This document shows positions 9,002 through 17,560 of a stretch of 64,000 nucleotides of DNA, piece by piece. A program made the position numbers and the translations under genes. Numbering within the stretch: the stretch's first letter is position 1; each line of letters opens with the position of its first letter. Location: NCBI RefSeq assembly GCF_015500095.1, contig NZ_CP062983.1, forward strand, positions 4,774,001-4,838,000. Direction: 5' to 3'. Source of the stretch: Phototrophicus methaneseepsis. Its GTDB lineage: Bacteria > Chloroflexota > Anaerolineae > Aggregatilineales > Phototrophicaceae. The notes under the pieces are model-generated. The model saw only the letters and a program-made list of their open reading frames with translations, searched no databases and had not been told where the DNA came from.

Positions 9002-10270
9002 ATGCAAAAAGCTCGGATTGTAACATGGACTATTATTCTATCTTTCACACTGTCATTGATGCCTTTTTATACAAATTTGACTTTGGCACAAGAATCTACA
9101 GATACCATCTACAGCATTGATATAAGCCCTGATGGTACAAAATATGCTGTTAGCCAAGGTGATTCCGAATGTATAGCTGAGACCTCAACGAACAGAATTA
9201 GCATCATCGACAGTGATTCTCTATATGATGTTATTGAACTTTCAGGACTGATCTGCCCTTCCACAGCAGTTTGGAGTCATGATGGTACTAGAATTGTGAG
9301 TACTAGTGCCGACGGTTATGTGCGAATCTGGGATGTTAGCTCAGGAACTGAGATAGCAACAGGGCTTTCTCTCTCAGAAAGTGGCACAGGAAATCTTTCA
9401 TGGCGCTCAGATGATAGTCAAATTGCAGGGATAACGTGGGGTAACTATTTTTATGCAGTTTATGATGCCTTAGATGGAACAAGGAGCGAAGTAGGAGTCG
9501 AACAACCACTGACTTCTTTGCAGTGGCATCCTACTAATCCTGACATTATTGCTAGTGGCGATGCAAATGGTAACGTCCAAATTAGAAGGCCAGATAGTTC
9601 TGTATTGTCCGATTTTCATGTGACTACGAAACCCATATTACTCCTTAACTGGAGTCCAGACGGTACAAAGATACTCTTTGTAAGTGGTGATTCAGTTGAT
9701 GCGAATCAAGAAATAATTGTAATAGACGTATCAACAGGCACAATCCAAAATCGCATTGATATTCCCGATCAACAATACGGATTAGTATATGATATGTCCT
9801 GGAGCAATGACTCCAATATATTTTCGAGCATTGGTACCAAGGGTTATGTGAGTGTATGGGATGCTGAAACGGGTAACCTGATTGATGAGATTGTTGATGG
9901 AGCACAATATTTCAAGGCAATAGTAGTAAGGAATATTGGAATTAACCAATATGAGATTGTCTTTGGTGGTGCCAGATTTGACATGAGCGACGCAGTTATA
10001 GAAACACAAATAGTATCTACTATTGAAATCTTGCCACTGCTTATATCATCTCAGTGTTCACCAAGACCTCAAACAGAACGAGTCTGGCAAGTCAGCAACA
10101 CGAACGATATGGCCATCGACTTCACCTGGGAAGTGGTCCAAACGAGCGAAACAGGCACGGGGTCGGTCCCGGCTGGCACGACCGAAAATCCGGGCGTTGT
10201 CACCTTCGAGACGCAGACGGTTTCAGGCTCACCTGGCACAGTTCGCATCTTCGTCAACGGTAATCAGTAA
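9002..10270 (+). CDS. Secreted WD40 protein with intact RVWQVSN-type C-terminal domain
   Basis: About 422 aa. The ATG at 9002 (MQKARIVTWTIILSF) begins the signal peptide; 8969 is an in-frame alternative. The propeller has DISPDG, WSHDGTRIVSTSADGYVRIWD, WHPTNPDIIASGD, WSPDG and WSNDSN blades. The cysteine pair of the first blade (SEC and LIC) is conserved. Instead of PKD, the last 75 residues form another beta-rich domain (CSPRPQTERVWQVSNTND, FTWEVVQTSETGTGS, PAGTTENPGVV, VRIFVNGNQ). I take this to be an Ig-like or beta-sandwich module. It is the only uninterrupted copy in the window and serves as reference for all the decayed remnants. Exported binding protein; ligand unknown. Confidence 0.85.
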   Translation: MQKARIVTWTIILSFTLSLMPFYTNLTLAQESTDTIYSIDISPDGTKYAVSQGDSECIAETSTNRISIIDSDSLYDVIELSGLICPSTAVWSHDGTRIVSTSADGYVRIWDVSSGTEIATGLSLSESGTGNLSWRSDDSQIAGITWGNYFYAVYDALDGTRSEVGVEQPLTSLQWHPTNPDIIASGDANGNVQIRRPDSSVLSDFHVTTKPILLLNWSPDGTKILFVSGDSVDANQEIIVIDVSTGTIQNRIDIPDQQYGLVYDMSWSNDSNIFSSIGTKGYVSVWDAETGNLIDEIVDGAQYFKAIVVRNIGINQYEIVFGGARFDMSDAVIETQIVSTIEILPLLISSQCSPRPQTERVWQVSNTNDMAIDFTWEVVQTSETGTGSVPAGTTENPGVVTFETQTVSGSPGTVRIFVNGNQ

Positions 10271-10801
10271 GTTAGAAGGATCGCAGAGTCCATTTCTAGA
10301 TGAACGCAACAACTCTACTCATAGTGCCGAGTTTATTGACTGTCTGAGAACTTACGAGTAAAAGCGCTATTGGAACAAATGGAATATAGAAAAATGCCCC
10401 ACTCTTTGAGAATCGCTTTATCACTTTTGATATTGATAGTATCAGGTCGTGATACCTTCGCTAATGCCCCTAAGTCTAGCTACATTTATTTATATGTTAG
10501 CGATACAACTGGTGAGACCTTTACACTTAACTTCTTAGATACTGTCTCACTTACGCTCGATCATCAAATTCAGCTGGCAAAACCTATATCCTTCGGTATC
10601 ACAGCATTTTTGAGTCCAGATGGCAAATGGGTTGCTTTTCTACCAGCTACACCTTCGGAGACAATTGAAAACATCATTTTATACGATATTCTAAATAACG
10701 AGACTAGGTCTGTTCCCGCTCACATTTCCGCAAATTTCTTATTTGATTCTGCAGCTAGGGTTTGGGGACCATCACCAAGTATTTTATGGTCACCTGATAG
10801 T
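10078..10801 (+). repeat. Segmental duplication, copy 2 (partner 7607-8330)
   Basis: Covers the end of the 9002 gene, the 108-bp spacer and the first 140 or so codons of the 10379 gene. In this copy the C-terminal domain is intact and the downstream gene continues as a regular propeller, so it is probably the older arrangement. Confidence 0.85.
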
Positions 10802-11713
10802 ATGAAGCTTGCATTTATTGGACAGATAAATGGCGACTTTACCCTTGGTGTTTATGAGATAAACACAGACGAGACCCTATACTTACCCAATACAGGAAGC
10901 AAATATGCAAATCTTGCGTGGAATAGCACTAGCGATGAATTGGCTGTCACTGCGCACACCTGTGATCCTATTTGTCAGCCATCTATAGAAATCTACAACA
11001 TACCAGGCCAATACCTTGTTTCATCAACAAATGTTCTAGGTCCGCACGGAGTATTTTACCCAGAGTATATGTGCAACCTCCAATGGTCTCCAGATAGCAT
11101 GCACATAAGTCTTGTTAGCTTTTGTGGCTTCGATTCATTTGAAGATCTGAAAGAAGTATATATCCTTGATCGCCAGACTAGCACACTGATCAACGCGACA
11201 CATTTGACAGATCATGCACTACCAATGACTGACCCACCTAATCCTGAACTTGTTGGACGTTTCGCGGCCTATGACACATTATGGATTAGTGATGACACTA
11301 TAATCATTGGCGCAACATATTCTGAAACAATATCCAGCAATCGAATAGCAAAGACTTTTCTGTATAACCTAAATACGCAAACCCTAACTTCCATAGGTGA
11401 TGTAAGGGGTGACGAATTTGCGCTAAGTGCATCACAGATTGCTATTTCAACTTCAAATAGTGACGAAACGCTTCAAGATGTCCGAATTGTCTCATTGTCA
11501 GATATTGCTTCACTTCAAACTCAAAATAGCCATCTGCCTGGATGTCAATTAGATTGGCACCCTATTGATAATGTCTTAGCATATACCAACCATGGTGATG
11601 CCGGATCCTACTGTCGCGATCCTATTCAGAGTCTTGTCTTTATAGACGATGATGGTATGCGAGAGTATCCCATAAGTGATATTGTGCCAATTGGTTGGGT
11701 ATCTCCCCCTTAA
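10379..11713 (+). CDS. Secreted beta-propeller protein
   Basis: About 444 aa from the ATG at 10379 (10394 also possible), with signal segment LRIALSLLILIVSG. The repeats are propeller-like, related to the TolB or WD40 type: FLSPDGKWVAFLPAT, LWSPDSMKLAFIGQ, AWNSTSDELAVTAH, LQWSPDSMHISLVS and LDWHPIDNVLAYTN. There are no catalytic residues, and no PKD or other C-terminal domain; the protein ends GWVSPP. Its first third is duplicated in the chimeric gene at 7908. Several cysteines (HTCDPICQP and MCNLQ) fit an extracytoplasmic location. The stop is followed by a decayed copy of the RVWQVSN-type domain. Confidence 0.8.
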   Translation: MEYRKMPHSLRIALSLLILIVSGRDTFANAPKSSYIYLYVSDTTGETFTLNFLDTVSLTLDHQIQLAKPISFGITAFLSPDGKWVAFLPATPSETIENIILYDILNNETRSVPAHISANFLFDSAARVWGPSPSILWSPDSMKLAFIGQINGDFTLGVYEINTDETLYLPNTGSKYANLAWNSTSDELAVTAHTCDPICQPSIEIYNIPGQYLVSSTNVLGPHGVFYPEYMCNLQWSPDSMHISLVSFCGFDSFEDLKEVYILDRQTSTLINATHLTDHALPMTDPPNPELVGRFAAYDTLWISDDTIIIGATYSETISSNRIAKTFLYNLNTQTLTSIGDVRGDEFALSASQIAISTSNSDETLQDVRIVSLSDIASLQTQNSHLPGCQLDWHPIDNVLAYTNHGDAGSYCRDPIQSLVFIDDDGMREYPISDIVPIGWVSPP

Positions 11714-11740
11714 TCATCATATCAAGTCCTTACACTATCA

Positions 11741-11890
11741 TCTGATGCTCCCATGCTCGATACCAAAAGAGTCTCGTAATTCAGCAACACGAATGATAAG
11801 ACCATCGACTTCACATGGTAAGTCGTCCAAACGAGTGAGACAGGCACGGGTCGGTCCCGGCTGGCACGACCGAAAATCTACGCACTCTCG
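11741..11890 (+). pseudogene. Decayed RVWQVSN C-terminal domain (copy b)
   Basis: Recognisable by GAGTCTCGTAATTCAGCAAC, by CATCGACTTCACATGGTAAG and by CGGTCCCGGCTGGCACGACC. These align with the codons for RVWQVSN, IDFTW and VPAGTT of the intact copy. It is inactivated by substitutions that create stops (TGG to TGG-TAA in the FTWE segment) and by short deletions. Confidence 0.7.
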
Positions 11891-12118
11891 CATTCGAGAT
11901 GCAACCCATATTGGGGTCTTACTCAAAGTCAGGCTAACCAGTTTGAAGATACTGACTTAGGCATCGAACCAGGACTTAATAATCTTTGGTCTGATATTGG
12001 TGATAAAAGAGTCAACTCTTTGATAACGTATGCTTACGAACAGACAGAGGTGGAATACAGAATATCTCTACCAAAAATGAGATCGTACTTTTCGATAATA
12101 GTCAGCATAGGTGACCTA
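11891..12118 (+). pseudogene. Gene fragment upstream of the 12119 gene
   Basis: An open frame with no start of its own reads CNPYWGLTQSQANQFEDTD, then LGIEPGLNNLW and TEVEYRISLPKM, and runs into the next gene in frame. The fragment RLGIEPSAVDEWY near 17,605 resembles the LGIEP part. I read both as leftovers of an unidentified gene family, not as part of the neighbouring WD40 genes. Nothing else is seen here. Confidence 0.35.
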
Positions 12119-13108
12119 ATGACAAGTTCTACAAAGTTTGGAATAGCATCAAGATGTGTGATAGCTATTACCCTGCTGAGCATATGCTTTTCAACTACAT
12201 TGCAATCTGTCCATAGTCAAGTATCCAATACTTTACCTATGTTTGTTGAATGGAGCCCAGATGGTAGTATGATTGCTGTTGGTGGAAAGGACTCGTATTG
12301 TAATGTAGAGTCAGGGAATTTCAACTCAGATGCACTTCGCATTCTTGATGTGGACACAAGACAACTTTTGTACAGTATTCCTGATATAACATGTGATATC
12401 TTGGCCATGGCTTGGAGTCCCGATAGCACGCAAATTATTTTTGGAGCAAGTGGAAATGATGGCGTACGTATTTGGGATGTCGTGAACCAAATATATCATC
12501 CTGACTTTTTTTATCCCGGTACTGTGCAGAATATCAGTTGGCAACCTAGCGGGTCTTTGGTAGTGGTTGGAGATGGGAAGGGGGATATTTCAATAGTTGA
12601 TACGGTCACAGGATCTATTACTCAACAATTCCCGGGCGCAGGCACGTCAACTTATTCTGCTTGGAATCCAGAAGGCTCTTTGTTAGCTTTGACAGTATTC
12701 CCATATGATCTTGTGATCTTAGATATAGCATCATTTACTGAGCTTGCTCGCATGGAAGTAGAACAAGGAACTGTTTCATACTTAGATTGGAGCAAAAGTG
12801 GAGATGTAATCTCAGCTTATAGCAAACAGCTAGAAATCATAAATGGAAGTTCGTTTGCACCGATCATATCAATAATGCCAGAAAACATTTTACCTGACTT
12901 CGCTTTGAGTCCTAATGGCGTTCAAATCGCAGGCGTCGGTCCTCTTGACGGTATCCATATCTGGGATACTCATACCGGCGAGTTAATTACAACGACTGAC
13001 CAGGAAGGTATATACGGACTAGACTGGAGTCCAGATGGCTCTCAACTAGCATATGTACCGTCACCAGATCTTCAAGAAATTATTAGCTTTCTAGACATCA
13101 ACCCCTGA
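12119..13108 (+). CDS. Secreted WD40 beta-propeller protein
   Basis: About 329 aa from the ATG at 12119 (MTSSTKFGIASRCVIAITLL), chosen because the signal peptide follows at once. The longer frame from the TTG at 12020 would place 33 unrelated residues in front. Seven blades are recognisable, including VEWSPDGSMIAVGGKD, AWSPDSTQIIFGASGNDGVRIWD, SWQPSGSLVVVGDGKGD, AWNPEGSLLAL and DWSPDGSQLAYV. The first-blade cysteines (YC and ITC) are conserved. There is no PKD domain; the protein ends at FLDINP. A remnant of the RVWQVSN-type domain follows after the stop. An exported protein-binding propeller by family; no specific role can be named. Confidence 0.8.
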   Translation: MTSSTKFGIASRCVIAITLLSICFSTTLQSVHSQVSNTLPMFVEWSPDGSMIAVGGKDSYCNVESGNFNSDALRILDVDTRQLLYSIPDITCDILAMAWSPDSTQIIFGASGNDGVRIWDVVNQIYHPDFFYPGTVQNISWQPSGSLVVVGDGKGDISIVDTVTGSITQQFPGAGTSTYSAWNPEGSLLALTVFPYDLVILDIASFTELARMEVEQGTVSYLDWSKSGDVISAYSKQLEIINGSSFAPIISIMPENILPDFALSPNGVQIAGVGPLDGIHIWDTHTGELITTTDQEGIYGLDWSPDGSQLAYVPSPDLQEIISFLDINP

Positions 13109-13126
13109 GCCATCGGTCCTTATATT

Positions 13127-13182
13127 TCAGTGCTCGCCTTACCCCACTACAAAACGAGTCTGGCGGGTCAGCAACACGAACA
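13127..13182 (+). repeat. Remnant of the RVWQVSN C-terminal domain (copy c)
   Basis: From TTCAGTGCTCGCC through ACGAGTCTGGCGGGTCAGCA; matches the copy at 6354 almost base for base. It breaks off after the codons for SNTN and runs into a short piece (TGACATTACCTTTAGGTAAA) resembling the PKD codons for TLPIG and TH, a second small scar. Confidence 0.75.
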
Positions 13183-13262
13183 GTGACATTACCTTTAGGT
13201 AAACATACAATGCTTCGGAACTTTGAAGAGTAAAGAAGAGTAAATAGGTGGGGGCTAACACA

Positions 13263-14324
13263 ATGTCTATTTTGGATAATAAGCTAAATCCCTATGAAAA
13301 CTTCGGATATTTGATGATTGTAATCTGTGTACTCATAGCTTTTCATGCAATCGCTTCAGCACAACAGCATCGCCAAGTTACTGTTGCGGACATAGCTAAA
13401 AGCGGTGACGATCAGATCCTGGCTCTACAGTATGATGGGTTACCAGGAATAGTTGACTTTGTGGACACAAATATGGGTAACCTAATAGATTCAATAGATT
13501 TTTCACCCTCAACACCTTTGATGATTAGATTGGATACAAGTGGGGATCGGCTTTTATGGTCTGACAGTGAAAGCACTATAAATGTATTCAATCGTTTGAC
13601 CAGAGAAAATACACAGATCGCACCAGGAGGACAATTTCTTCTCGAAGATATTGACTGGAGTCCGACCAATCAGATTGCGTCTGCCTTTTCATCATTCATC
13701 ATGATATATGATGCCTTGGATGGTTCTGTCATTGATTCAACAACTTCAGTATCTGGATATATCACTAATCTAGCATGGAGCCCTAATGGGCAATTTATAG
13801 CGTCAAGTCATCGAGCGCAGGATATATTTAACCCAACAAATGAACTAGTCTCAACAGAAGTTTATGAGATCTTGGGTGAAGACATAGGTGAAGATGCGAT
13901 AGAAATACTCGATGACATAGGTGGTTATGCACTAGCCTGGAGCTCAGATAGCTCACGGATTGCCGGATTAAAGCGTAGTGGTTTTTTTGTCTATAACATA
14001 GAAACAAATTCGTACGAAGCCAACATAAATATTGATGAAGAACTGCTAGGTGCGATAGCTTGGAGCCCAGATGACAGCCGATTAGCTATAGGTGGTAGTG
14101 TAATTCGCGTATGGGATACAAATAGTTGGCAACTAGATAGAGAAATATCTGTAAATGGAGGAGTTAGCACTTTACAATGGACACCAGACGGGCAACACAT
14201 TTCCAACAACGGTGGACCAGATGGATTATATATTGATAATACTCCTATCAGTCTGTGGCAACCAACCGGACCTCTTAGTAGAGTATCATTGTGCTCGCTA
14301 ATGCCATATACAAAACGAGTCTAG
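13263..14324 (+). CDS. Secreted WD40 protein truncated by a Trp-to-stop change
   Basis: About 353 aa from the ATG at 13263 (MSILDNKLNPYENF); a GTG at 13248 is possible. Signal segment LMIVICVLIAFHAIASAQ. Blades include DWSPTNQIASAFSS, AWSPNGQFIASSH, AWSSDSSRIAG and AWSPDDSRLAIGGSVIRVWD. The C-terminus ends LCSLMPYTKRV and then TAG. In the intact relative this is CSPRPQTERV followed by W. The DNA reads CGAGTCTAGCAAGTC where the intact copy has CGAGTCTGGCAAGTC, so a G-to-A change truncated the C-terminal domain in frame. This shows that the domain was once fused to this propeller. The downstream domain has since decayed. Confidence 0.8.
   Translation: MSILDNKLNPYENFGYLMIVICVLIAFHAIASAQQHRQVTVADIAKSGDDQILALQYDGLPGIVDFVDTNMGNLIDSIDFSPSTPLMIRLDTSGDRLLWSDSESTINVFNRLTRENTQIAPGGQFLLEDIDWSPTNQIASAFSSFIMIYDALDGSVIDSTTSVSGYITNLAWSPNGQFIASSHRAQDIFNPTNELVSTEVYEILGEDIGEDAIEILDDIGGYALAWSSDSSRIAGLKRSGFFVYNIETNSYEANINIDEELLGAIAWSPDDSRLAIGGSVIRVWDTNSWQLDREISVNGGVSTLQWTPDGQHISNNGGPDGLYIDNTPISLWQPTGPLSRVSLCSLMPYTKRV
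13648..13722 (+). repeat. 75-bp block copied exactly at 14494-14568
   Basis: Runs from ATATTGACTGGAGTCC to GCCTTGGATG and codes for one propeller blade (IDWSPTNQIASAF onward). By eye the copy 846 bp downstream is identical over 75 bases, which points to a recent gene-conversion or duplication event. Confidence 0.85.
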
Positions 14325-14338
14325 CAAGTCAGCAACAT
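14290..14338 (+). repeat. RVWQVSN-domain remnant with in-frame TAG (copy d)
   Basis: Contains ACGAGTCTAGCAAGTCAGCA. It overlaps the 3' end of the 13263 gene and holds the TGG-to-TAG change that truncates it. The following 150 bases carry a fragment of another gene, readable as PPPQQPEINPDVCSVITPRL and DWESLYEV. Confidence 0.75.
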
Positions 14339-14486
14339 AAGCGCTTCAGCACCCCAAATTCAATCTGTGAGAATATTGAGTTTATTTATGAAAATAAGAA
14401 TATTGTGCCTCCACCTCAACAACCAGAAATAAATCCTGATGTATGTAGTGTAATAACTCCTAGATTAACGGATTGGGAGTCATTAT

Positions 14487-14810
14487 ATGAAGTATATTGA
14501 CTGGAGTCCGACCAATCAGATTGCGTCTGCCTTTTCATCATTCATCATGATATATGATGCCTTGGATGATGTACTCATTGCCCAGCTATCCTTCAGCTCA
14601 CAGGGTTTTTTCGAGACTAAAGATGATCAGGATAACGATTCTATTTCTGGTCGCTTTGAGGTCATTACGTTGCGCACATACCTGTATAAACATGCTTCCT
14701 CTGTGGGTGAAGATATTCCTAACCCCTCTGATCCTGACTACACTCAAGTGTTGCTAGACCTTGCCAATACGTATTTGCGACGCGCTCGCGTTCCAGGCTT
14801 GGACCAATAA
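14487..14810 (+). pseudogene. Mosaic ORF built from three gene fragments
   Basis: A 107-aa open frame that is not a normal family member. It starts MKY, with upstream DNA (GAGTCATTATATGAA) like that before the 6574 gene. It then carries one exact propeller blade copied from 13648-13722. From about residue 28 it continues into unrelated sequence (FETKDDQDNDSISGRFEV, YLYKHASSVGEDIPNPS) ending LDLANTYLRRARVPGLDQ. That tail also ends the gene at 3471. It has no signal peptide. Good ribosome-binding DNA (AAGGAG) follows for the next gene. It is most likely non-functional, though translation is possible. Confidence 0.7.
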
Positions 14811-16186
14811 AAGGAGTTCATGATGGCACCACGATTGAGTGTTTTCTACGTTCTAGTGATATTGGTGGCATCCCAGTTTGGGACAACCGAGGTCTTGTCG
14901 CAGAGTGATTTGCCAACAGGTCCCGATTGGAATGTTCCAGAAACATTTCTTTGTCCATCTGGAAATGACTGTTCACAGTATACATGGGTGGATCAGGATC
15001 TCACACTTTATGTCATTTCGATGAAAAATAATAGATTGGCTGTTGTTCCACCAGATGGGTCCGGGGCACGCACATATGATGTTTCTGATCAATTGCAGCC
15101 TTATCCTCAAGGCTTACAAGGTGGGATTGCTCCATTGGAGGATCGAATTTTGCTATATCGCCTCAATCCGTTTGGACAAGGTATCGACATTCTCCAGCTT
15201 GATCGTAATACCGGGTTGCTTACTGAACTCGTCCTTGATGATATCATGCCGATTGTTTCATGTTCAGGGTTTCCTGTCACAGTTCTAAGATCGTTCTTTG
15301 CGGTTGATGATCAACGCGTTGTACTTTGTTCTGAAGGAACTCCCCATAATTTCAGTGTTCATGTTGTTGATATGGTGAACCAGACTGTCGAGCAAACATT
15401 AAGTCTAGGTAAAGACAATCTTGCGATTGGCCTCGTACGCCCCTGGACCTATATGGAGGTTGGTTTGGACGGCAACATCTACTTCAGGGCTCATTCACTT
15501 AATCTGGAAATATGGGATATTGATGTGCCTGATGATGTTTGGACTTATCAAATCAAATATGACGTCAGCACACAGGTATATTCATTATCGCCTATGTTTC
15601 TGCCACCGCATGAAGAAGGGGGATTCATTGGACCGGTACTTGTTGACCAGGAAGAAAACAAATACATCTTCTTCCGACACGGAACTGTTGGGAATTTCAA
15701 AAGCGAAGTTTATAAAATTGATCTAGAGGGGAATATCCTTTGGCATTTGACTAATCAACCGTTGCCTGACCGCATAGCTACAATGAATTTAATCGATGAA
15801 GACTACATAGCAATATCGAATATGTATGACCTTATCGTGCTTTCAATTCCAGTTGCAAACGCAGGCACGGACCAAACCATCACCGATACGGACAACAACG
15901 GTAGCGAGAATGTGATGCTCGACGGCTCAGCTAGCACGGATAGGGATGGTACGATTGTCAGCTATATTTGGACACGCGATGGAATAGAGATTGCCACCGG
16001 TATCTCGCCACAAGTAACGCTTCCCGTTGGAATCCACCCTATCACACTGACTGTAACAGACGATGATGGTCTGACCAACACCGATACGGTTGTTATTACT
16101 GTAGAAGAGAACCCGCAATAGGATCTGATTTTAGCATCTCAGTGCTCACCTTATCCCGATACCAAACGAGTCTGGCAAGTCAGCAA
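14757..16186 (+). repeat. Segmental duplication, copy 2 (partner 4974-6403)
   Basis: Same order as copy 1: the DLAN-YLRRAR tail, the 433-aa gene and the downstream RVWQVSN remnant, at a constant offset of 9,783 bp. In this copy the tail belongs to a different upstream fragment, which sets the left limit of the duplicated unit. Confidence 0.8.
14820..16121 (+). CDS. Secreted beta-propeller-like protein with PKD domain (copy 2)
   Basis: 433 aa, paralogue of 5037-6338. AAGGAG lies 3 nt before the ATG at 14820 and 6 nt before the second ATG at 14823, so 14823 may be the real start. Signal segment LSVFYVLVILVASQFG. The middle shows the same propeller-like strands (DQDLTLYVISMKNN, DGNIYFRAHSLNLEIWDID, YKIDLEGNILWHL). 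The PKD-like domain is complete (AGTDQTITDTDNNGSE to LTVTDDDGLTNTDTV). Substitutions against copy 1 are spread through the middle, for example SISGHG against NPFGQG, while the PKD part is nearly unchanged. The gene is probably functional; its ligand is unknown. Confidence 0.8.
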   Translation: MMAPRLSVFYVLVILVASQFGTTEVLSQSDLPTGPDWNVPETFLCPSGNDCSQYTWVDQDLTLYVISMKNNRLAVVPPDGSGARTYDVSDQLQPYPQGLQGGIAPLEDRILLYRLNPFGQGIDILQLDRNTGLLTELVLDDIMPIVSCSGFPVTVLRSFFAVDDQRVVLCSEGTPHNFSVHVVDMVNQTVEQTLSLGKDNLAIGLVRPWTYMEVGLDGNIYFRAHSLNLEIWDIDVPDDVWTYQIKYDVSTQVYSLSPMFLPPHEEGGFIGPVLVDQEENKYIFFRHGTVGNFKSEVYKIDLEGNILWHLTNQPLPDRIATMNLIDEDYIAISNMYDLIVLSIPVANAGTDQTITDTDNNGSENVMLDGSASTDRDGTIVSYIWTRDGIEIATGISPQVTLPVGIHPITLTVTDDDGLTNTDTVVITVEENPQ

Positions 16187-16205
16187 TACGAATAATATGG
16201 CTATC
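16137..16205 (+). repeat. RVWQVSN-domain remnant (copy e)
   Basis: CTCAGTGCTCACC through ACGAGTCTGGCAAGTCAGCA and AATATGGCTATC, matching the codons for RVWQVSN-TNDMAI of the intact copy. It follows the stop of a gene that already ends in a PKD domain, so it cannot be read as part of that gene. Confidence 0.75.
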
Positions 16206-16249
16206 AGACTTGTTTTGAAGCATACGGAATAAGCTGCAGTGAATGAGCC

Positions 16250-17494
16250 ATGGAGCGAACGATGAGAAACATAATTTTGACCGTAGCATATATAGTTTTG
16301 AACATATGCTTGTTATCTACACCTTCTAAGGCTCAACAGGGCACAACTTCCAAGGTGGACGATATTGCATATAGCACCGACGGTAAGCGAATTGCCATTG
16401 CTGATGCACCATCAATCTGTGGCTTAGACCAAAGCGAGTACAGAGTAATCGTGGTTGATGCTCAAACACTTTCGCCTGTAACCACCCTTTTGGGACATAG
16501 TTGTGCAATATCTGATCTCGCGTGGAGTCCAGATGGAACTGTTATTGTATCTGGAGGAACCGAAGGTATAGCTATTGTGTGGGATGTAAGTACAGGGATT
16601 CAAGTTAGTAGTTCTGAGCTGGTTGACTACGGTATAGGAGACTTAACTTGGAATCCAGACAGTACATTATATATCGGTATAACAGGGGGGAATGCGTATG
16701 TATTCGATTCGACTAGTGGACAAATAATCGATACTCATACTGGAAATACCAGTATATCTGCTATCAGCTGGGGATCGAATAATGTCGTTGCTTACGGGGA
16801 TATATATGGTCAGATTCGGTTGTGGAACTATCTCACCAGTCAAGAAATAATCACAATACCACAACATAATAGTCACGTAAGACTTATTGAATGGAATCGC
16901 CAGTCTACTCAGTTTGCCAGTGTTGATAGAGATGAGGTCGTCAACATTTGGGACTCAACAGGGAATTTCATTCGCTCGTTTCAATTAGATACATATGTAA
17001 CAGACCTTGTTTGGAACCCTGATGGGAGTCAAATCATCATTGGCAAAATTAATGATGGTGCTGAGATTCGGGATGTTGCCACTGGTCAGAAATTGGTAGA
17101 TGTCGTTGCAGATCAACCTCTAACGGCTATTGCATGGAGCCCTGATGGAAACCAAATTGTCTATGGTTTTCGCCCCTCACAAGATGACTTAATCGAGGTT
17201 GTTGAAGTAAGTACACTCTTTCCTACACGTCCAATAGCCGATGCAGGTGCGGATATTACCATTTTGGCTAACCCTAATGGTACAGCCAATGTTATATTAG
17301 ATGGTTCTGACAGTACTGATTCTGATGGCGCAATTGTTAGCTACGAGTGGTCTGAAAGCAGCAAACTTCTTGGTACAGGCATCAGTCAAACGGTAACGTT
17401 ACCTATAGGTACACATACAATTCACCTAGAAGTAACGGATGATAGTTCGCAAACGGATATGGATACAATTATCGTCACTGTTGAGGAACTATAG
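16250..17494 (+). CDS. Secreted WD40-PKD protein (group B, first)
   Basis: 414 aa from the ATG at 16250; 16262 is an alternative. Signal segment IILTVAYIVLNICLLSTPSKAQ. Seven blades: DIAYSTDGKRIAIAD, LGHSCAISDLAWSPDGTVIVSGGTEGIAIVWD, LTWNPDSTLYIGI, ISWGSNNVVAYGDIYGQIRLWN, IEWNRQSTQFASVD, VWNPDGSQIIIGK and AWSPDGNQIVYG. The first-blade cysteines (SICG and HSC) are kept. The PKD-like domain is a different version from group A (ADAGADITILANPNGTANV, GISQTVTLPIGTH, VTDDSSQTD). With the next two genes it forms a subgroup having one blade plan and nearly the same PKD domain. Confidence 0.85.
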   Translation: MERTMRNIILTVAYIVLNICLLSTPSKAQQGTTSKVDDIAYSTDGKRIAIADAPSICGLDQSEYRVIVVDAQTLSPVTTLLGHSCAISDLAWSPDGTVIVSGGTEGIAIVWDVSTGIQVSSSELVDYGIGDLTWNPDSTLYIGITGGNAYVFDSTSGQIIDTHTGNTSISAISWGSNNVVAYGDIYGQIRLWNYLTSQEIITIPQHNSHVRLIEWNRQSTQFASVDRDEVVNIWDSTGNFIRSFQLDTYVTDLVWNPDGSQIIIGKINDGAEIRDVATGQKLVDVVADQPLTAIAWSPDGNQIVYGFRPSQDDLIEVVEVSTLFPTRPIADAGADITILANPNGTANVILDGSDSTDSDGAIVSYEWSESSKLLGTGISQTVTLPIGTHTIHLEVTDDSSQTDMDTIIVTVEEL

Positions 17495-17503
17495 AATCTA
17501 ATC

Positions 17504-17560
17504 ATCTCAGTGCTCACCTTATCCCCATACCAAACGAGTCTGGCAAGTCAGCAACGCGAG
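17504..17560 (+). repeat. RVWQVSN-domain remnant (copy f)
   Basis: CATCTCAGTGCTCACC through ACGAGTCTGGCAAGTCAGCA, after the stop of the 16250 gene. The rest of the 327-base gap to 17822 has no gene. A fragment near 17,600-17,690 reads ERLGIEPSAVDEWYLQVGHL before a stop, similar in part to the fragment at 11,940. Confidence 0.7.
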
